From Limnohabitans sp. 2KL-27 (GTDB lineage: Bacteria > Pseudomonadota > Gammaproteobacteria > Burkholderiales > Burkholderiaceae_C), in NCBI RefSeq assembly GCF_001269345.1, contig NZ_CXOP01000002.1:1426853-1490852 (forward strand): a stretch of 64,000 bases of DNA, in the 5' to 3' direction. The notes under the pieces were generated by a model, which searched no databases, had not been told where the DNA came from, and saw nothing but the letters and a program-made list of their open reading frames with translations. Positions within the stretch are counted from its first letter, which is position 1. Each line of letters begins with the position of its first letter. This document shows, piece by piece, positions 17,257 to 25,684 of this stretch. A program made the position numbers and the translations under genes.

Positions 17257-18210
17257 ATGATTTCTTCACACCCTTCTCAAGCGCGCACCGTGGTGGTGGG
17301 CGGCGGCACCATGGGCATGGACGTGGCCATCGTGCTGGCCCGTGGCGGCTGCCAGGTCACCGTGGTCGAACCCGATGCGGCCAAGCGCCATGCGCTGGGC
17401 GCCCATGTGCGCCACAACCTGGCGCTGCTGGGCATGGCCCACCGCAGCGAGCGCGTGCATGCCGTGGCAGATTTGGCCGAGGTGACGTGGTCGGGGGTGA
17501 GTCTGTTGATCGAATGCATCCCGGAAAAATTGCCCCTCAAACAGGCCTTGTTCGCGCAACTGGCGCCGCTGGCCGCGCCCGACACGCTGCTGTGCAGCAA
17601 CAGCTCCAGTTTCCCGATCAGCGCCATCGCCCAAGGCCTGCCCACGGCCGAGCGCATGCTGGGTTTGCACTTTTTCATGCCCGCTCATTTGGTGCCGCTG
17701 GTCGAGGTGGTGCTGGGCCCCCAGTCCCATGTGCAAGAGGCCGAGCAGTTGTGCGACTTCATGCGTGGCTGCGGCAGCGTGCCGGTCTTGGTGCGCAAGG
17801 ACAAGCCGGGCTTTTTGGCCAACCGCATGCAGCATGCCTTGGCGCGTGAAGCCTTTGCCCTGATCGACGAAGGTGTGGCCACGCCCGAAGATGTGGACGC
17901 GGCCGTGCGCTTTGGTTTTGGCTTCCGCTTTCTGGCCGCAGGCCCGGTCATGCAGCGCGACCATGCGGGGCTGGAGGTGCACACGGCGGCGGCGGCCAGC
18001 ATGTACCCCAGCCTGGCCGTGAATGCCGAGCCTGCGCGCGTGCTGCAAGAGCGCGTTGCCCGGGGTGACCTGGGCATGAAGACCGGGCAGGGCTTTTTCA
18101 GCTGGACGCCCGAGACCCAACAAGCCGAGCGCGAACGCTACGATCGCCTGCTGCGCCAAGGCTTGGATTTGCTCGCCGCGGAGCTGCCGCCCCTCAACCC
18201 TCACGATTGA
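17257..18210 (+). CDS. 3-hydroxyacyl-CoA dehydrogenase family; candidate L-carnitine dehydrogenase
   Basis: 317 residues: an N-terminal NAD-binding Rossmann fold (VVVGGGTMGMDVAIVLARGG, about 11-30), the conserved CSNSSSFPISAIA and HFFMPAHLVPLVEVV segments, then the helical C-terminal domain with KDKPGFLANRMQHAL. Length and pairing match L-carnitine dehydrogenases (about 320), which oxidise carnitine to 3-dehydrocarnitine. The next gene, a BKACE enzyme 18 bp downstream, is the known partner cleaving dehydrocarnitine with acetyl-CoA. Beta-hydroxyacyl-CoA substrates remain possible. The start at 17257 excludes a long non-conserved upstream extension. Confidence 0.85.
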   Translation: MISSHPSQARTVVVGGGTMGMDVAIVLARGGCQVTVVEPDAAKRHALGAHVRHNLALLGMAHRSERVHAVADLAEVTWSGVSLLIECIPEKLPLKQALFAQLAPLAAPDTLLCSNSSSFPISAIAQGLPTAERMLGLHFFMPAHLVPLVEVVLGPQSHVQEAEQLCDFMRGCGSVPVLVRKDKPGFLANRMQHALAREAFALIDEGVATPEDVDAAVRFGFGFRFLAAGPVMQRDHAGLEVHTAAAASMYPSLAVNAEPARVLQERVARGDLGMKTGQGFFSWTPETQQAERERYDRLLRQGLDLLAAELPPLNPHD

Positions 18211-18228
18211 TTCATCAAAGGCTTCCCC

Positions 18229-19056
18229 ATGGCTGTTTTCCCGCATCCCCTGTTGATCACCGTCGCGCCCAACGGCGCCTACAAGCAGCGGCCCGACCAC
18301 CCGGCTTTGCCCATCACGGCGTCTGAGCTGGGCCAAACCGCCAAGCTGTGCCTGGATGCCGGTGCGGCCATGATCCACATGCACATCCGCGACGCGCAAG
18401 GCCGACACAGCCTGGACGTGCAGGGCTACCGCGACGCCCAGCAAGCGGTCAAGCAGGCGGTGGGCGATGCGATGATCATCCAAGTCACCAGCGAAGCGGC
18501 GCGCGTTTACAAAGCGCCCGAACAAATCGCCATGGTCACCACCCTCAAGCCCGAAGCCGTGTCGGTGGGCCTGCGCGAAGTGGACCAGCCTGAAATTGGC
18601 GACGCAGGCCTTGCCCAATTTTTTGGCTGGTTGGCCAAAGAGCGCGTGATGACCCAGGTCATCGTCTATGACGTGGCCGATTTGCAGCGCTGGCAAGCCC
18701 TGCGTGCGCAAGGGGTGATCCCGGATGCACCCTGGTCGCTCTTGTTCGTGCTGGGCCGTTATTCGGTGGGGCAAACCTCCGAGCCCCAAGACCTGTTGCC
18801 TTTTGTCATGGCCCACACCGGCAACGAGCCGTGGTCCATGTGCGCCTTTGGTGCGGGCGAGCACGCCTGCGCCACCACCGCCGCCGCACTGGGCGGTCAT
18901 GTGCGGGTGGGTTTTGAGAACAACCTCTTGCTCAACAACGGGCAAGTCGCCCCCGACAACGCGGCGCTGGTCCGTCAGGTGGCCGACTCGGCCCGCGTGC
19001 TGGGCCGCAGCCTCTGCACCGCGCAGCAGGCCCGTGAAGCCTTCTGGGGCGCATGA
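18229..19056 (+). CDS. BKACE family beta-keto acid cleavage enzyme
   Basis: 275 residues of the BKACE (3-keto-5-aminohexanoate cleavage) family, Zn-dependent TIM barrels that condense a beta-keto acid with acetyl-CoA to give acetoacetate and a CoA ester. Seen: APNGAYKQRPDHPALPIT near the N-terminus, the metal-binding HMHIRDAQGRHSLD (HxH) and HVRVGFENNLLLNNG toward the C-terminus. It is coupled by an 18-bp gap to the dehydrogenase at 17257-18210. Together they fit conversion of carnitine to betainyl-CoA plus acetoacetate (inference), feeding glycine betaine metabolism. Confidence 0.9.
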   Translation: MAVFPHPLLITVAPNGAYKQRPDHPALPITASELGQTAKLCLDAGAAMIHMHIRDAQGRHSLDVQGYRDAQQAVKQAVGDAMIIQVTSEAARVYKAPEQIAMVTTLKPEAVSVGLREVDQPEIGDAGLAQFFGWLAKERVMTQVIVYDVADLQRWQALRAQGVIPDAPWSLLFVLGRYSVGQTSEPQDLLPFVMAHTGNEPWSMCAFGAGEHACATTAAALGGHVRVGFENNLLLNNGQVAPDNAALVRQVADSARVLGRSLCTAQQAREAFWGA

Positions 19057-19268
19057 CTTTTGGCGTCACAGTGCAGGCCCCCCCAAAACCGTGGAACAGC
19101 GAGAAGTCATCGCCTGGCCTGTGGAGAACGGGAGCTCGAACGCTTGACGGGTGCTTCGCTGTGCAGCGATGCGTTGGGGCCCTGTGTTGAAACCTCGGGC
19201 TCGGCGCAGGCTTTGGGTGTTTGACGACGATCTGGCGAAGGGGCGTGTTTCAGCGGGAGGCGCCGTGT

Positions 19269-19781
19269 TTAAACGCCGCCTTGTGGGTGCGTGGGGTCAA
19301 TCCAGAGCACCGTTTCGGGTTTTTCAGCAGGTTCGATGTCCATGTTGACCGCGACAGCCTGGCCATCGCTGCGGCACAGTACGCATTCCAGCGTTTCGTC
19401 TGCGCTGGCATTGATTTCCTGGTGTGGCACATAGGGCGGCACATAAATGAAATCGCCAGGTCCGGCTTCGGCGGTGAACTCCAGTGCATTGCCCCAGCGC
19501 ATGCGGGCGCGGCCCTTGACCACATAGATCACACTTTCCAAGGGCCCATGGTGGTGCGCCCCGGTTTTGGCGTTGGGGTGGATGTGCACGGTGCCAGCCC
19601 AGAGTTTTTGGGCCCCCACGCGGGCAAAGTTGATGGCGGCTTTGCGGTCCATGCCCGGTGTGGAGGGCACATTGCCATCCAATTGGTCCCCCGGCACCAC
19701 GCGCACACCGTCGTGTTTCCAGTCGGTGGGCGTCTGGCCGGACGAGGGCGACGGGGCCATGGGATCGTGGGTGTGTGACAT
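19269..19781 (-). CDS. Cupin domain protein
   Basis: 170 residues with a single cupin barrel. Motif 1 GAHHHGPLESVIYVVKG gives three clustered His and a Glu. Motif 2 PGDFIYVPPYVPHQEINA gives the fourth His. A metal-binding small-molecule enzyme or sensor is expected; the substrate is unknown. The start at 19781 (MSHTHDPM) is the first ATG in the conserved part. It lies 64 bp downstream of the DadA-like gene on the same strand, so the two are probably cotranscribed. The 212 bp beyond its stop (19057-19268) hold no recognisable gene. Confidence 0.88.
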   Translation of the reverse strand: MSHTHDPMAPSPSSGQTPTDWKHDGVRVVPGDQLDGNVPSTPGMDRKAAINFARVGAQKLWAGTVHIHPNAKTGAHHHGPLESVIYVVKGRARMRWGNALEFTAEAGPGDFIYVPPYVPHQEINASADETLECVLCRSDGQAVAVNMDIEPAEKPETVLWIDPTHPQGGV

Positions 19782-19845
19782 GAAAAGTGCCTTCCTCAAT
19801 GCGTGTATTTCACTGTAGCACGGGCTTGTAGCGTGGGCCTGTGCT

Positions 19846-21054
19846 TCAGCAGAGGGTGTTCGCCAACTGCGTTGCCGAGCCAAAAGCCAGTGTGAAGCCC
19901 AAAGCGCCTTGCCCTGCGTTGATGAATAAATTGCGGGGACCGCCCTGATGCCCAACGATGGGCAGACCCGTGGGGGTGGCCGGGCGCATGCCGGCCCAAG
20001 GTTGGATGTCGGTATAACGCGAGCAGTCCGGAAAAAGGGCTTGGGTGGCTTGCTGGAGGGTTTCAATTTGGCGGCGCTGGACGCTGGCGTCCTGACCCAC
20101 CAATTCGACCATGCCAGCGGCCCGCAGCCGTTGACCCAAGCGCGAGAACACAATCTTGCGGGCGCTGTCGGTGATGTTCACCTTGGGGGCCAGGCCTGTG
20201 CCATCGGTGGGCACGGTGATGCTGTAACCCTTGAGCGGATAGATCGGCAATTCCACATCCAAAGAGGCGGCCAGCGCAGGTGCTGTGTGGCCTGTGCACA
20301 GCACAAATGCATCCGCGACCACCTCATCGCCATTGTCCAGTTGGACGGCCGCCAGCCGATCGCCCGCAGATACCCATTGTCTGAAGGCCTGCCCCCAACG
20401 CAAGGCAGCGCCTCTTGCCTTGAGAATGGCCGCCAATGCTTCGCAGACTTTTTTGCAATCGGCGGCGCATTCGCTGTCGGTGTAGATGGCGCCCGTGAAA
20501 TCGTTTTGCTGGTGTGCCAGGGCGGGTTCGATGGCGCACGCCTCAGATGCGGTCACAGCCCGCTGGCTCTCCCCCCCCAATTGCTGTTGCAGCAGCATCT
20601 GCTGACGTGCCGCCGCAAATGTGGCTTCGGTGCGAAACAACACCAGTTTGCCGGAGGCGGTGTAGTCGACATCGATGTTTTCTCGCTGGCGCAGTGCATC
20701 AAACACCTGCCGACTCTGCGCGGCCAAGGTCAGCAATTCAGCCGTGGTCTTGTGCGATTGTTGTGCATTGCAAGCGTGCAGAAATTGCCAGACCCAAGCC
20801 CATTGGCGGGTGTCCCATTGAGGCCTGATCTTGAGTGCAGAAGAAGGTGACAACAGCAATTTGGGCAGTTGTGCCCAGATGCCGGGGTCGGCCAAAGGCT
20901 GAACATAAGAGTAGCTCAGCTGAGCGCCATTGCCGCCGCTGGCACCAGCGGCCGGGGCGGCACGGTCGATCACGGTGACCTGATGACCTCTTTGGGTCAA
21001 TTCGTAAGCGGTGCTCAGGCCGATGATGCCAGCGCCCAATACGCAAACATGCAT
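19846..21054 (-). CDS. D-amino acid dehydrogenase-like FAD oxidoreductase (DadA family)
   Basis: 402 residues, a DAAO/DadA-type flavoprotein: FAD-binding VLGAGIIGLSTAYELTQRGH from residue 5, the DadA-typical GASGGNGAQLSYSYVQPLADP after it, and the C-terminal GMRPATPTGLPIVGHQG and NAGQGALGFTLAFGS. DadA oxidatively deaminates D-amino acids and passes electrons to the respiratory chain at the membrane. The start at 21054 is preceded by AAAGGA. It is divergent from the TAXI-TRAP operon (170 bp apart) and followed by the cupin. That context suggests, but does not prove, that the imported solute is its substrate. Confidence 0.88.
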   Translation of the reverse strand: MHVCVLGAGIIGLSTAYELTQRGHQVTVIDRAAPAAGASGGNGAQLSYSYVQPLADPGIWAQLPKLLLSPSSALKIRPQWDTRQWAWVWQFLHACNAQQSHKTTAELLTLAAQSRQVFDALRQRENIDVDYTASGKLVLFRTEATFAAARQQMLLQQQLGGESQRAVTASEACAIEPALAHQQNDFTGAIYTDSECAADCKKVCEALAAILKARGAALRWGQAFRQWVSAGDRLAAVQLDNGDEVVADAFVLCTGHTAPALAASLDVELPIYPLKGYSITVPTDGTGLAPKVNITDSARKIVFSRLGQRLRAAGMVELVGQDASVQRRQIETLQQATQALFPDCSRYTDIQPWAGMRPATPTGLPIVGHQGGPRNLFINAGQGALGFTLAFGSATQLANTLC

Positions 21055-21224
21055 GGTTTTCCTTTGTGCATTGAAACGCGACCTTTGTGCAAGTGGATCG
21101 CAGCTTGTCATTAGGGGCATCGATATGAGAGTCTACCCTGAGCGGCCCGCTTTGAAGGTCAATTCAGGCGCAAGTTGTGCTACACAGTAGGGTCTGATTT
21201 TTCCACTCTTTCAAGAGGTATTAC

Positions 21225-22178
21225 ATGAAGCGTCGTCAACTGTTTTGGGTCTTGAGTTTGGCTGCCGCCATGGCCGCCCCCGTGCATGCACAGCAATTCT
21301 TCCGAATTGGTACCGGTGGTACCGCGGGCACCTATTACCCCGTGGGCGGCATGATCGCCAACGCGGTGAGCCAGCCCGGCAAGATCGTCGCCACTGCCCA
21401 AGCCACCAACGGCTCGGTGGCCAACGTCAACGGTGTGGCCGGTGGTGCTTTGGAGTCGGGATTCTCGCAGTCGGACGTGGCCACCTGGGCTTACACCGGC
21501 ACCGGCGTGTACGAGGGCAAGCCCAAGGTCACAGACCTGCGCATGATCGCCAACCTGTACCCCGAGAGCATTCACTTGGTGGTCAAAAAGGGCTCGGGCA
21601 TCAAGTCCGTGGCCGACCTCAAAGGCAAACGCGTGGCCTTGGACGAGCCAGGTTCTGGCACCTTGGTCAATGCCCGCATTGTGTTGGCCGCTTATGGCGT
21701 GAAGGAAAGCGACATCAAGCCCGAGTACATCAAGCCCAATCAGGCCGGTGACAAGCTCAAAGACGGCGCGCTCGATGCTTTCTTCTTTGTGGGCGGTGCA
21801 CCTGCGGGCGCGATTGCCGAATTGGCATCGAGCGGCACGGGCATCGAGTTGGTGCCTTTGGCAGGCCCCCAGGCCGATGCCCTGCGCAAGACCAATCCGT
21901 ATCTGGCGGTAGACACGATCGCTGCTGGCACTTACAAGGACGTGCCCGCCGTGCAGACCATGGCCATGGGCGCCCAGTGGGTGACCAGCGCCAAGGCCGA
22001 TACCGAAACCGTGTACCAGATCACCAAGGCCCTGTATGGCAAAGCCGCTCAGGACACCCTGGCTGCTGGCCACGCCAAAGGCAAGTTCATCACCAAGGAG
22101 AACGCGGTCAAGGGGGTGGGCATTCCTTTCCACCCCGGTGCTGAGAAGTTCTACAAGGAAGCCGGTCTGCTCAAGTGA
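21225..22178 (+). CDS. TAXI-family TRAP transporter solute-binding protein
   Basis: 317 residues: a Sec signal peptide (MKRRQLFWVLSLAAAMAAP, cleavage near HAQ) and a TAXI-type periplasmic binding fold with FRIGTGGTAGTYYPVGG at the mature N-terminus, as in members that bind glutamate-like or other carboxylated ligands. It delivers solute to the Na+-coupled permease encoded next. An AAGAGG Shine-Dalgarno lies 8 bases before the ATG. The 156-bp gap to the permease holds three stem-loops, probably setting the excess of binding protein over permease. Confidence 0.93.
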   Translation: MKRRQLFWVLSLAAAMAAPVHAQQFFRIGTGGTAGTYYPVGGMIANAVSQPGKIVATAQATNGSVANVNGVAGGALESGFSQSDVATWAYTGTGVYEGKPKVTDLRMIANLYPESIHLVVKKGSGIKSVADLKGKRVALDEPGSGTLVNARIVLAAYGVKESDIKPEYIKPNQAGDKLKDGALDAFFFVGGAPAGAIAELASSGTGIELVPLAGPQADALRKTNPYLAVDTIAAGTYKDVPAVQTMAMGAQWVTSAKADTETVYQITKALYGKAAQDTLAAGHAKGKFITKENAVKGVGIPFHPGAEKFYKEAGLLK

Positions 22179-22187
22179 GTGGGGCGC

Positions 22188-22228
22188 ATCAGGCCCAGTG
22201 TGTCGTTCACACGGGCCTGATTGCCAAC
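22188..22228 (+). terminator. Partial terminator/attenuator after the TRAP binding-protein gene
   Basis: ATCAGGCCC (22188-22196) pairs with GGGCCTGAT (22213-22221), with an inner GTGTG/CACAC stem. A short T-run (CCTTTTTG) follows after a few bases. It sits 10 bp after the stop and before the permease gene, so partial termination is likely. Confidence 0.6.
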
Positions 22229-22266
22229 CTTTTTGTAGGGGCCCAGTTGTGGGCCATGATGTTTGA

Positions 22267-22288
22267 ACAGGGCGCTACGGCGCCCTGT
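22267..22288 (+). other. Perfect 9-bp stem-loop in the TRAP intercistronic region
   Basis: ACAGGGCGC and GCGCCCTGT pair around a TACG tetraloop, without a T-run. A third, weaker hairpin (ACAAGG...CCTTGT) follows at about 22297-22319. Such structures between a binding protein and its permease commonly block 3' exonucleases and stabilise the upstream message. That role is inferred here. Confidence 0.6.
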
Positions 22289-22334
22289 GTGTTGTGAACA
22301 AGGCCCCAAGGACCTTGTGTTGTGAAGGACAGTG

Positions 22335-24536
22335 ATGGCCGAAGCCCTTGAGCGCAATGTGCGCAATTTGCAGGAACTGGAAGAAAAGTTCGACCCCGAA
22401 ATGCGCTTTCGGCCCACGCTGCCGCCAGCGACGGTGATCGTGAAATGGCTGCTCATCATCCTGTCGGGTTTCCATTACTACACGGCGGGTTTTGGCTTGC
22501 TGCGCGAGACCACCCACCGGGGTGTTCACCTGGCCTTTGTGCTGGGGCTGATTTTTCTGGTGTTTGCCGCCACAAAATCTGACGCGGAGTCCACCGTGTC
22601 CAAAAGCCGCCTGAGCATTGGCGGTGTGCCACTGATCGACTGGCTGCTGGGCCTGGCCTGTGCGGCCAGTGTCATGTACATCCCCTATGTGTTTGACGAC
22701 TTGGCTTTTCGGGTGGGCAACCCGGACACGATGGACGTGGTCATGGGCTCGGTCCTGTTCCTGACCTTGCTCGAAGCCACCCGCCGCTCCATGGGCTGGC
22801 CCTTGCCTTTGATTGCGCTGGGCTTTACGGCTTATGCCCTGACCGGGCCGTATTTTCCGGGCCTGCTCAAGCATGCGGGCGCCAGTTGGAGTCAGATGAT
22901 CAACCACCAGTACCTGACCAGCCAAGGCATTTATGGCGTGGCCGTGGGCGTGGTGGCCACCTATGTGTTTCATTTTGTGCTGTTTGGCGTGCTGGCCACG
23001 CGCATTGGTTTGGGGCAGTTGTTTCTGGACATCGCCTCCACCGTGGCCGGGCGTTACGCAGGGGGTCCCGCCAAAGTGAGCGTGTTTGGCTCGGCCATGT
23101 TTGGCACGCTCAGCGGGTCGTCGGTGGCCAATGCGGTCACGGTGGGCTCGCTCACCATACCGGCCATGATCCGGGTCGGTTACAAGCGCGAATTTGCGGG
23201 CGCGGTAGAAGCCGCGTCATCGACCGGTGGGCAGATCACGCCCCCCGTGTTGGGCGCAGCGGCATTTTTGATGGTCGAGTTTTTGAATGTGTCCTACCAG
23301 ACCATCATCGCGGCCGCTGTCGTACCGGCTTTCATGCATTTCTTTGGCGTGTTCATGCAGGTGCATTTCGAGGCCAAGCGCTACGGCTTGCGCGGCCTGA
23401 CTGAGGAGGAAATGCCCAATTTGCGCGAGTCTTTCCGTCAGCGCTGGCCGACCCTGATTCCTTTGGCCTTGCTGATTGCCATTTTGGTGTCGGGCCGCAC
23501 GCCTTATTTGGCGGCTTTCACCGGGATCACCTCTTGCATCATCGTGGGCCTGAGCACCACCGTGTGGGGCAACCACAGGACCAACTGGGTTTTGCTGGTG
23601 GTGCTGCATGTGCTTCTGGCGCTGGTGACGTTTGTGGACTGGGGCAGCGATGGCGAGGCCATCAAGCTGGGATTTTTGGCGCTGGGCGTGGCCCTGATTT
23701 GGGCTGGGCAAAAGTGGATGGGCCTGGTGGGGCGCATAGACAATGCCGTGCTGCTGGAGGCCTTTGAAACCGGGGCCAAATACGCGCTGGCGGTGGGCGC
23801 TGCTGCGGCCACCGTGGGCATTGTGATTGGCGTGGTCACGCTCACGGGCGTTGGCTTCAAGATCAGCTTCATCATCACCGGTTGGGCGCAGATGATCTCG
23901 GCTTTCTTGATGGACTGGTTGCCCGCCTTCATGGCCGACAGCAAGTCCTTGACCCTGCTGGCGGCGCTGTTCATGACCGGCATCGTTTGTATTTTGATGG
24001 GCTGCGGCATTCCGACGACGGCCAACTACATCATCATGGTCACCGTGGCCGCACCCACTTTGGTGCAGCTGGGGGTGGAGCCACTGGTTGCGCACTTCTT
24101 TGTGTTTTATTACGGCGTGCTGGCCGATATCACACCGCCCGTGGCGCTGGCCGCTTATGCGGCGGCGGGCATGGCCGGCGGTGACCCGTTCAAAACCGGC
24201 AACACGGCGTTCCGCTTGGGGCTGGCCAAAGTGCTGGTGCCCTTTGTATTCGTGTTCTCGCCCTCCTTGCTGTTGGTGGCCAAGGGCTTCACTTGGGCCG
24301 ACTTTGCCGTCACCTTCACAGGCTGTGTGCTGGGCATCGTGGCCTTGGCTGCGGCGCTCAGCGGTTACCTGATGACCGTGATGAATCGATGGGAACGCGC
24401 GCTGTGCGCCATCGGTGCCCTGTGCCTGATTGCGCCGGGCCTGAAAATCAGTTTGCTGGGTGTGGCGTTGATGGTCCCCGTGTTGATTCACCAATGGACG
24501 ACGAGCCGGTCACCCAAAGGCGCATCCCTTGGATGA
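22335..24536 (+). CDS. TRAP transporter fused permease (DctQM type)
   Basis: 733 residues with about 16-18 hydrophobic segments. It is the fused small (DctQ) and large (DctM) membrane subunit typical of TAXI-TRAP systems. The large-subunit landmarks FGTLSGSSVANAVTVGSLTI and GCGIPTTANYIIMV are visible, as is a second half with ADITPPVALAAYAAAGMAGG. It drives Na+- or H+-coupled import of the solute bound by the preceding protein. The ATG at 22335 is preferred over a GTG one codon upstream; AAGGAC lies before it. A strong terminator follows at 24597. Confidence 0.93.
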   Translation: MAEALERNVRNLQELEEKFDPEMRFRPTLPPATVIVKWLLIILSGFHYYTAGFGLLRETTHRGVHLAFVLGLIFLVFAATKSDAESTVSKSRLSIGGVPLIDWLLGLACAASVMYIPYVFDDLAFRVGNPDTMDVVMGSVLFLTLLEATRRSMGWPLPLIALGFTAYALTGPYFPGLLKHAGASWSQMINHQYLTSQGIYGVAVGVVATYVFHFVLFGVLATRIGLGQLFLDIASTVAGRYAGGPAKVSVFGSAMFGTLSGSSVANAVTVGSLTIPAMIRVGYKREFAGAVEAASSTGGQITPPVLGAAAFLMVEFLNVSYQTIIAAAVVPAFMHFFGVFMQVHFEAKRYGLRGLTEEEMPNLRESFRQRWPTLIPLALLIAILVSGRTPYLAAFTGITSCIIVGLSTTVWGNHRTNWVLLVVLHVLLALVTFVDWGSDGEAIKLGFLALGVALIWAGQKWMGLVGRIDNAVLLEAFETGAKYALAVGAAAATVGIVIGVVTLTGVGFKISFIITGWAQMISAFLMDWLPAFMADSKSLTLLAALFMTGIVCILMGCGIPTTANYIIMVTVAAPTLVQLGVEPLVAHFFVFYYGVLADITPPVALAAYAAAGMAGGDPFKTGNTAFRLGLAKVLVPFVFVFSPSLLLVAKGFTWADFAVTFTGCVLGIVALAAALSGYLMTVMNRWERALCAIGALCLIAPGLKISLLGVALMVPVLIHQWTTSRSPKGASLG

Positions 24537-24596
24537 CGGGAAACGCAGGGGGCTTTTCCGTGACTTTTGGGGTTGGGATGTTGGAGCCACTACACT

Positions 24597-24627
24597 GGCG
24601 AGCCTTGGATTGAGGCTCGCCGCTTTT
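24597..24627 (+). terminator. Rho-independent terminator of the TRAP operon
   Basis: GGCGAGCCT and AGGCTCGCC form a perfect 9-bp stem with a 7-nt loop, followed by GCTTTTC, 60 bp after the permease stop. Confidence 0.8.
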
Positions 24628-24671
24628 CGACACGGTCTGGCCTTTCACCCCTTGTTCTTCTTTGATTGCCC

Positions 24672-25259
24672 ATGAAATTCAAAATGTCCGAAAAGTCGCT
24701 CTTTGCGACTTTGTTACGCGCCCCTTGGTGGGTGAGCTTTTTGGTGATGTTTGGTGTGGCCCTGGTGGCCGGTGCCTTGCTGCCTGAGGCCTACAAAACA
24801 GCGGGCATGCTGGGTGCCTTTCCATTTTTTGTGATCGGTGTCATGGCCGCTTGGCGACAAAAAGACGCCATTTCGGCCAGCCGCATCGAGGAACTGACCG
24901 CGCAAGCCCGCAGCATGGGTTGGCGTGATTTTTCGGTCTTGATCGAAGAAGCGCTGCGTCAGCAGGGCTTTGTGGTGACCCGATTGAACGAGGGTCCGGC
25001 CGATTTCCAGATCGAAAAAAATGGCCGCATCACCTTGGTCAGTGCCAAACGCTGGAAAGCCGCCACCGTGGGCGCTGAGCATTTGCGCGAACTGCTGGCG
25101 GTCCGTGAAAGCCGGGATGCTTTTTCCTGCACCTGCATGAGCTTGGGCGTCTTCAGCCAGGCCGCCGTTGACTTGGCCAACGACAGCCCCATGCAGTTGC
25201 TCAGATCGGCCAACATCGCGCAACTCATGCACGAAGGGGCCAGCGCCCTCCAGGCCTGA
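24672..25259 (+). CDS. Membrane protein with Mrr-like restriction endonuclease domain
   Basis: 195 residues. Two membrane segments (about 20-38 and 46-61) precede a cytoplasmic Mrr-cat-like domain: Glu92/93 on the first helix, Asp111 in GPADFQIEKNG and Lys126 in LVSAKRW. The canonical (E/Q)xK strand reads SAK, so the position normally holding Gln or Glu is Ser124. The fold is recognisable, but cleavage activity is doubtful. The ATG at 24672 is used; a TTG two codons earlier is possible. It is followed 51 bp later by the glutaredoxin-like gene. Confidence 0.75.
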   Translation: MKFKMSEKSLFATLLRAPWWVSFLVMFGVALVAGALLPEAYKTAGMLGAFPFFVIGVMAAWRQKDAISASRIEELTAQARSMGWRDFSVLIEEALRQQGFVVTRLNEGPADFQIEKNGRITLVSAKRWKAATVGAEHLRELLAVRESRDAFSCTCMSLGVFSQAAVDLANDSPMQLLRSANIAQLMHEGASALQA

Positions 25260-25310
25260 AACAGGGGCATTTTTTTCGGTACACCTTTTTTCGGCTCACC
25301 AAGGACCTCC

Positions 25311-25679
25311 ATGACCCGACCTCTTTTGGCCGAATCGGCCATCCACCCGGCCATCCGTCAGCGCATTGCCGAGCACCACTTGCCGGTGATCCAGCAAGTG
25401 CAAAACGCCATCGCCCAGCACCCTGTGGTGGTGGTCGGCTTGTCGGGCAACCCCTTTGTGGGCAAGGCCCGCAAGGCGCTGGCGGCGGCAGGTGTGGCGC
25501 ACGAGTACATGGAATTTGGCAGCTATTTCTCGCAGTGGCGTTTGCGCAATGCCCTGAAGATGTGGACAGGCTGGCCCACGTTCCCCATGGTTTTTGTGCG
25601 CGGCACCTTGGTGGGCGGCGCCGATGACTTGCGCCGCCTGATCGACAGCGGTGAACTCAACACCTTGCTCAAAGCCTGA
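25311..25679 (+). CDS. Glutaredoxin-like protein lacking cysteine
   Basis: 122 residues aligning to monothiol glutaredoxins: VVVVGLSGNPFVGKARKALA stands where the CGFS active site normally is, and TGWPTFPMVFVRGTLVGGAD matches the conserved TVP/GGxDD glutathione-binding region. No cysteine occurs anywhere in the protein, so thiol-disulfide chemistry and CGFS-type Fe-S ligation are impossible. It may be a glutathione- or protein-binding scaffold. The start follows AAGGAC by a few bases. It is probably cotranscribed with the next gene (5-bp gap). Confidence 0.85.
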   Translation: MTRPLLAESAIHPAIRQRIAEHHLPVIQQVQNAIAQHPVVVVGLSGNPFVGKARKALAAAGVAHEYMEFGSYFSQWRLRNALKMWTGWPTFPMVFVRGTLVGGADDLRRLIDSGELNTLLKA

Positions 25680-25684
25680 GCCAG

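Noticed and set aside
17266..18945. A 559-codon minus-strand frame opposite the carnitine-type gene pair.
   Set aside because: Gln/His/Ala-rich antisense shadow crossing two well-supported genes, with no ribosome site and no family match.
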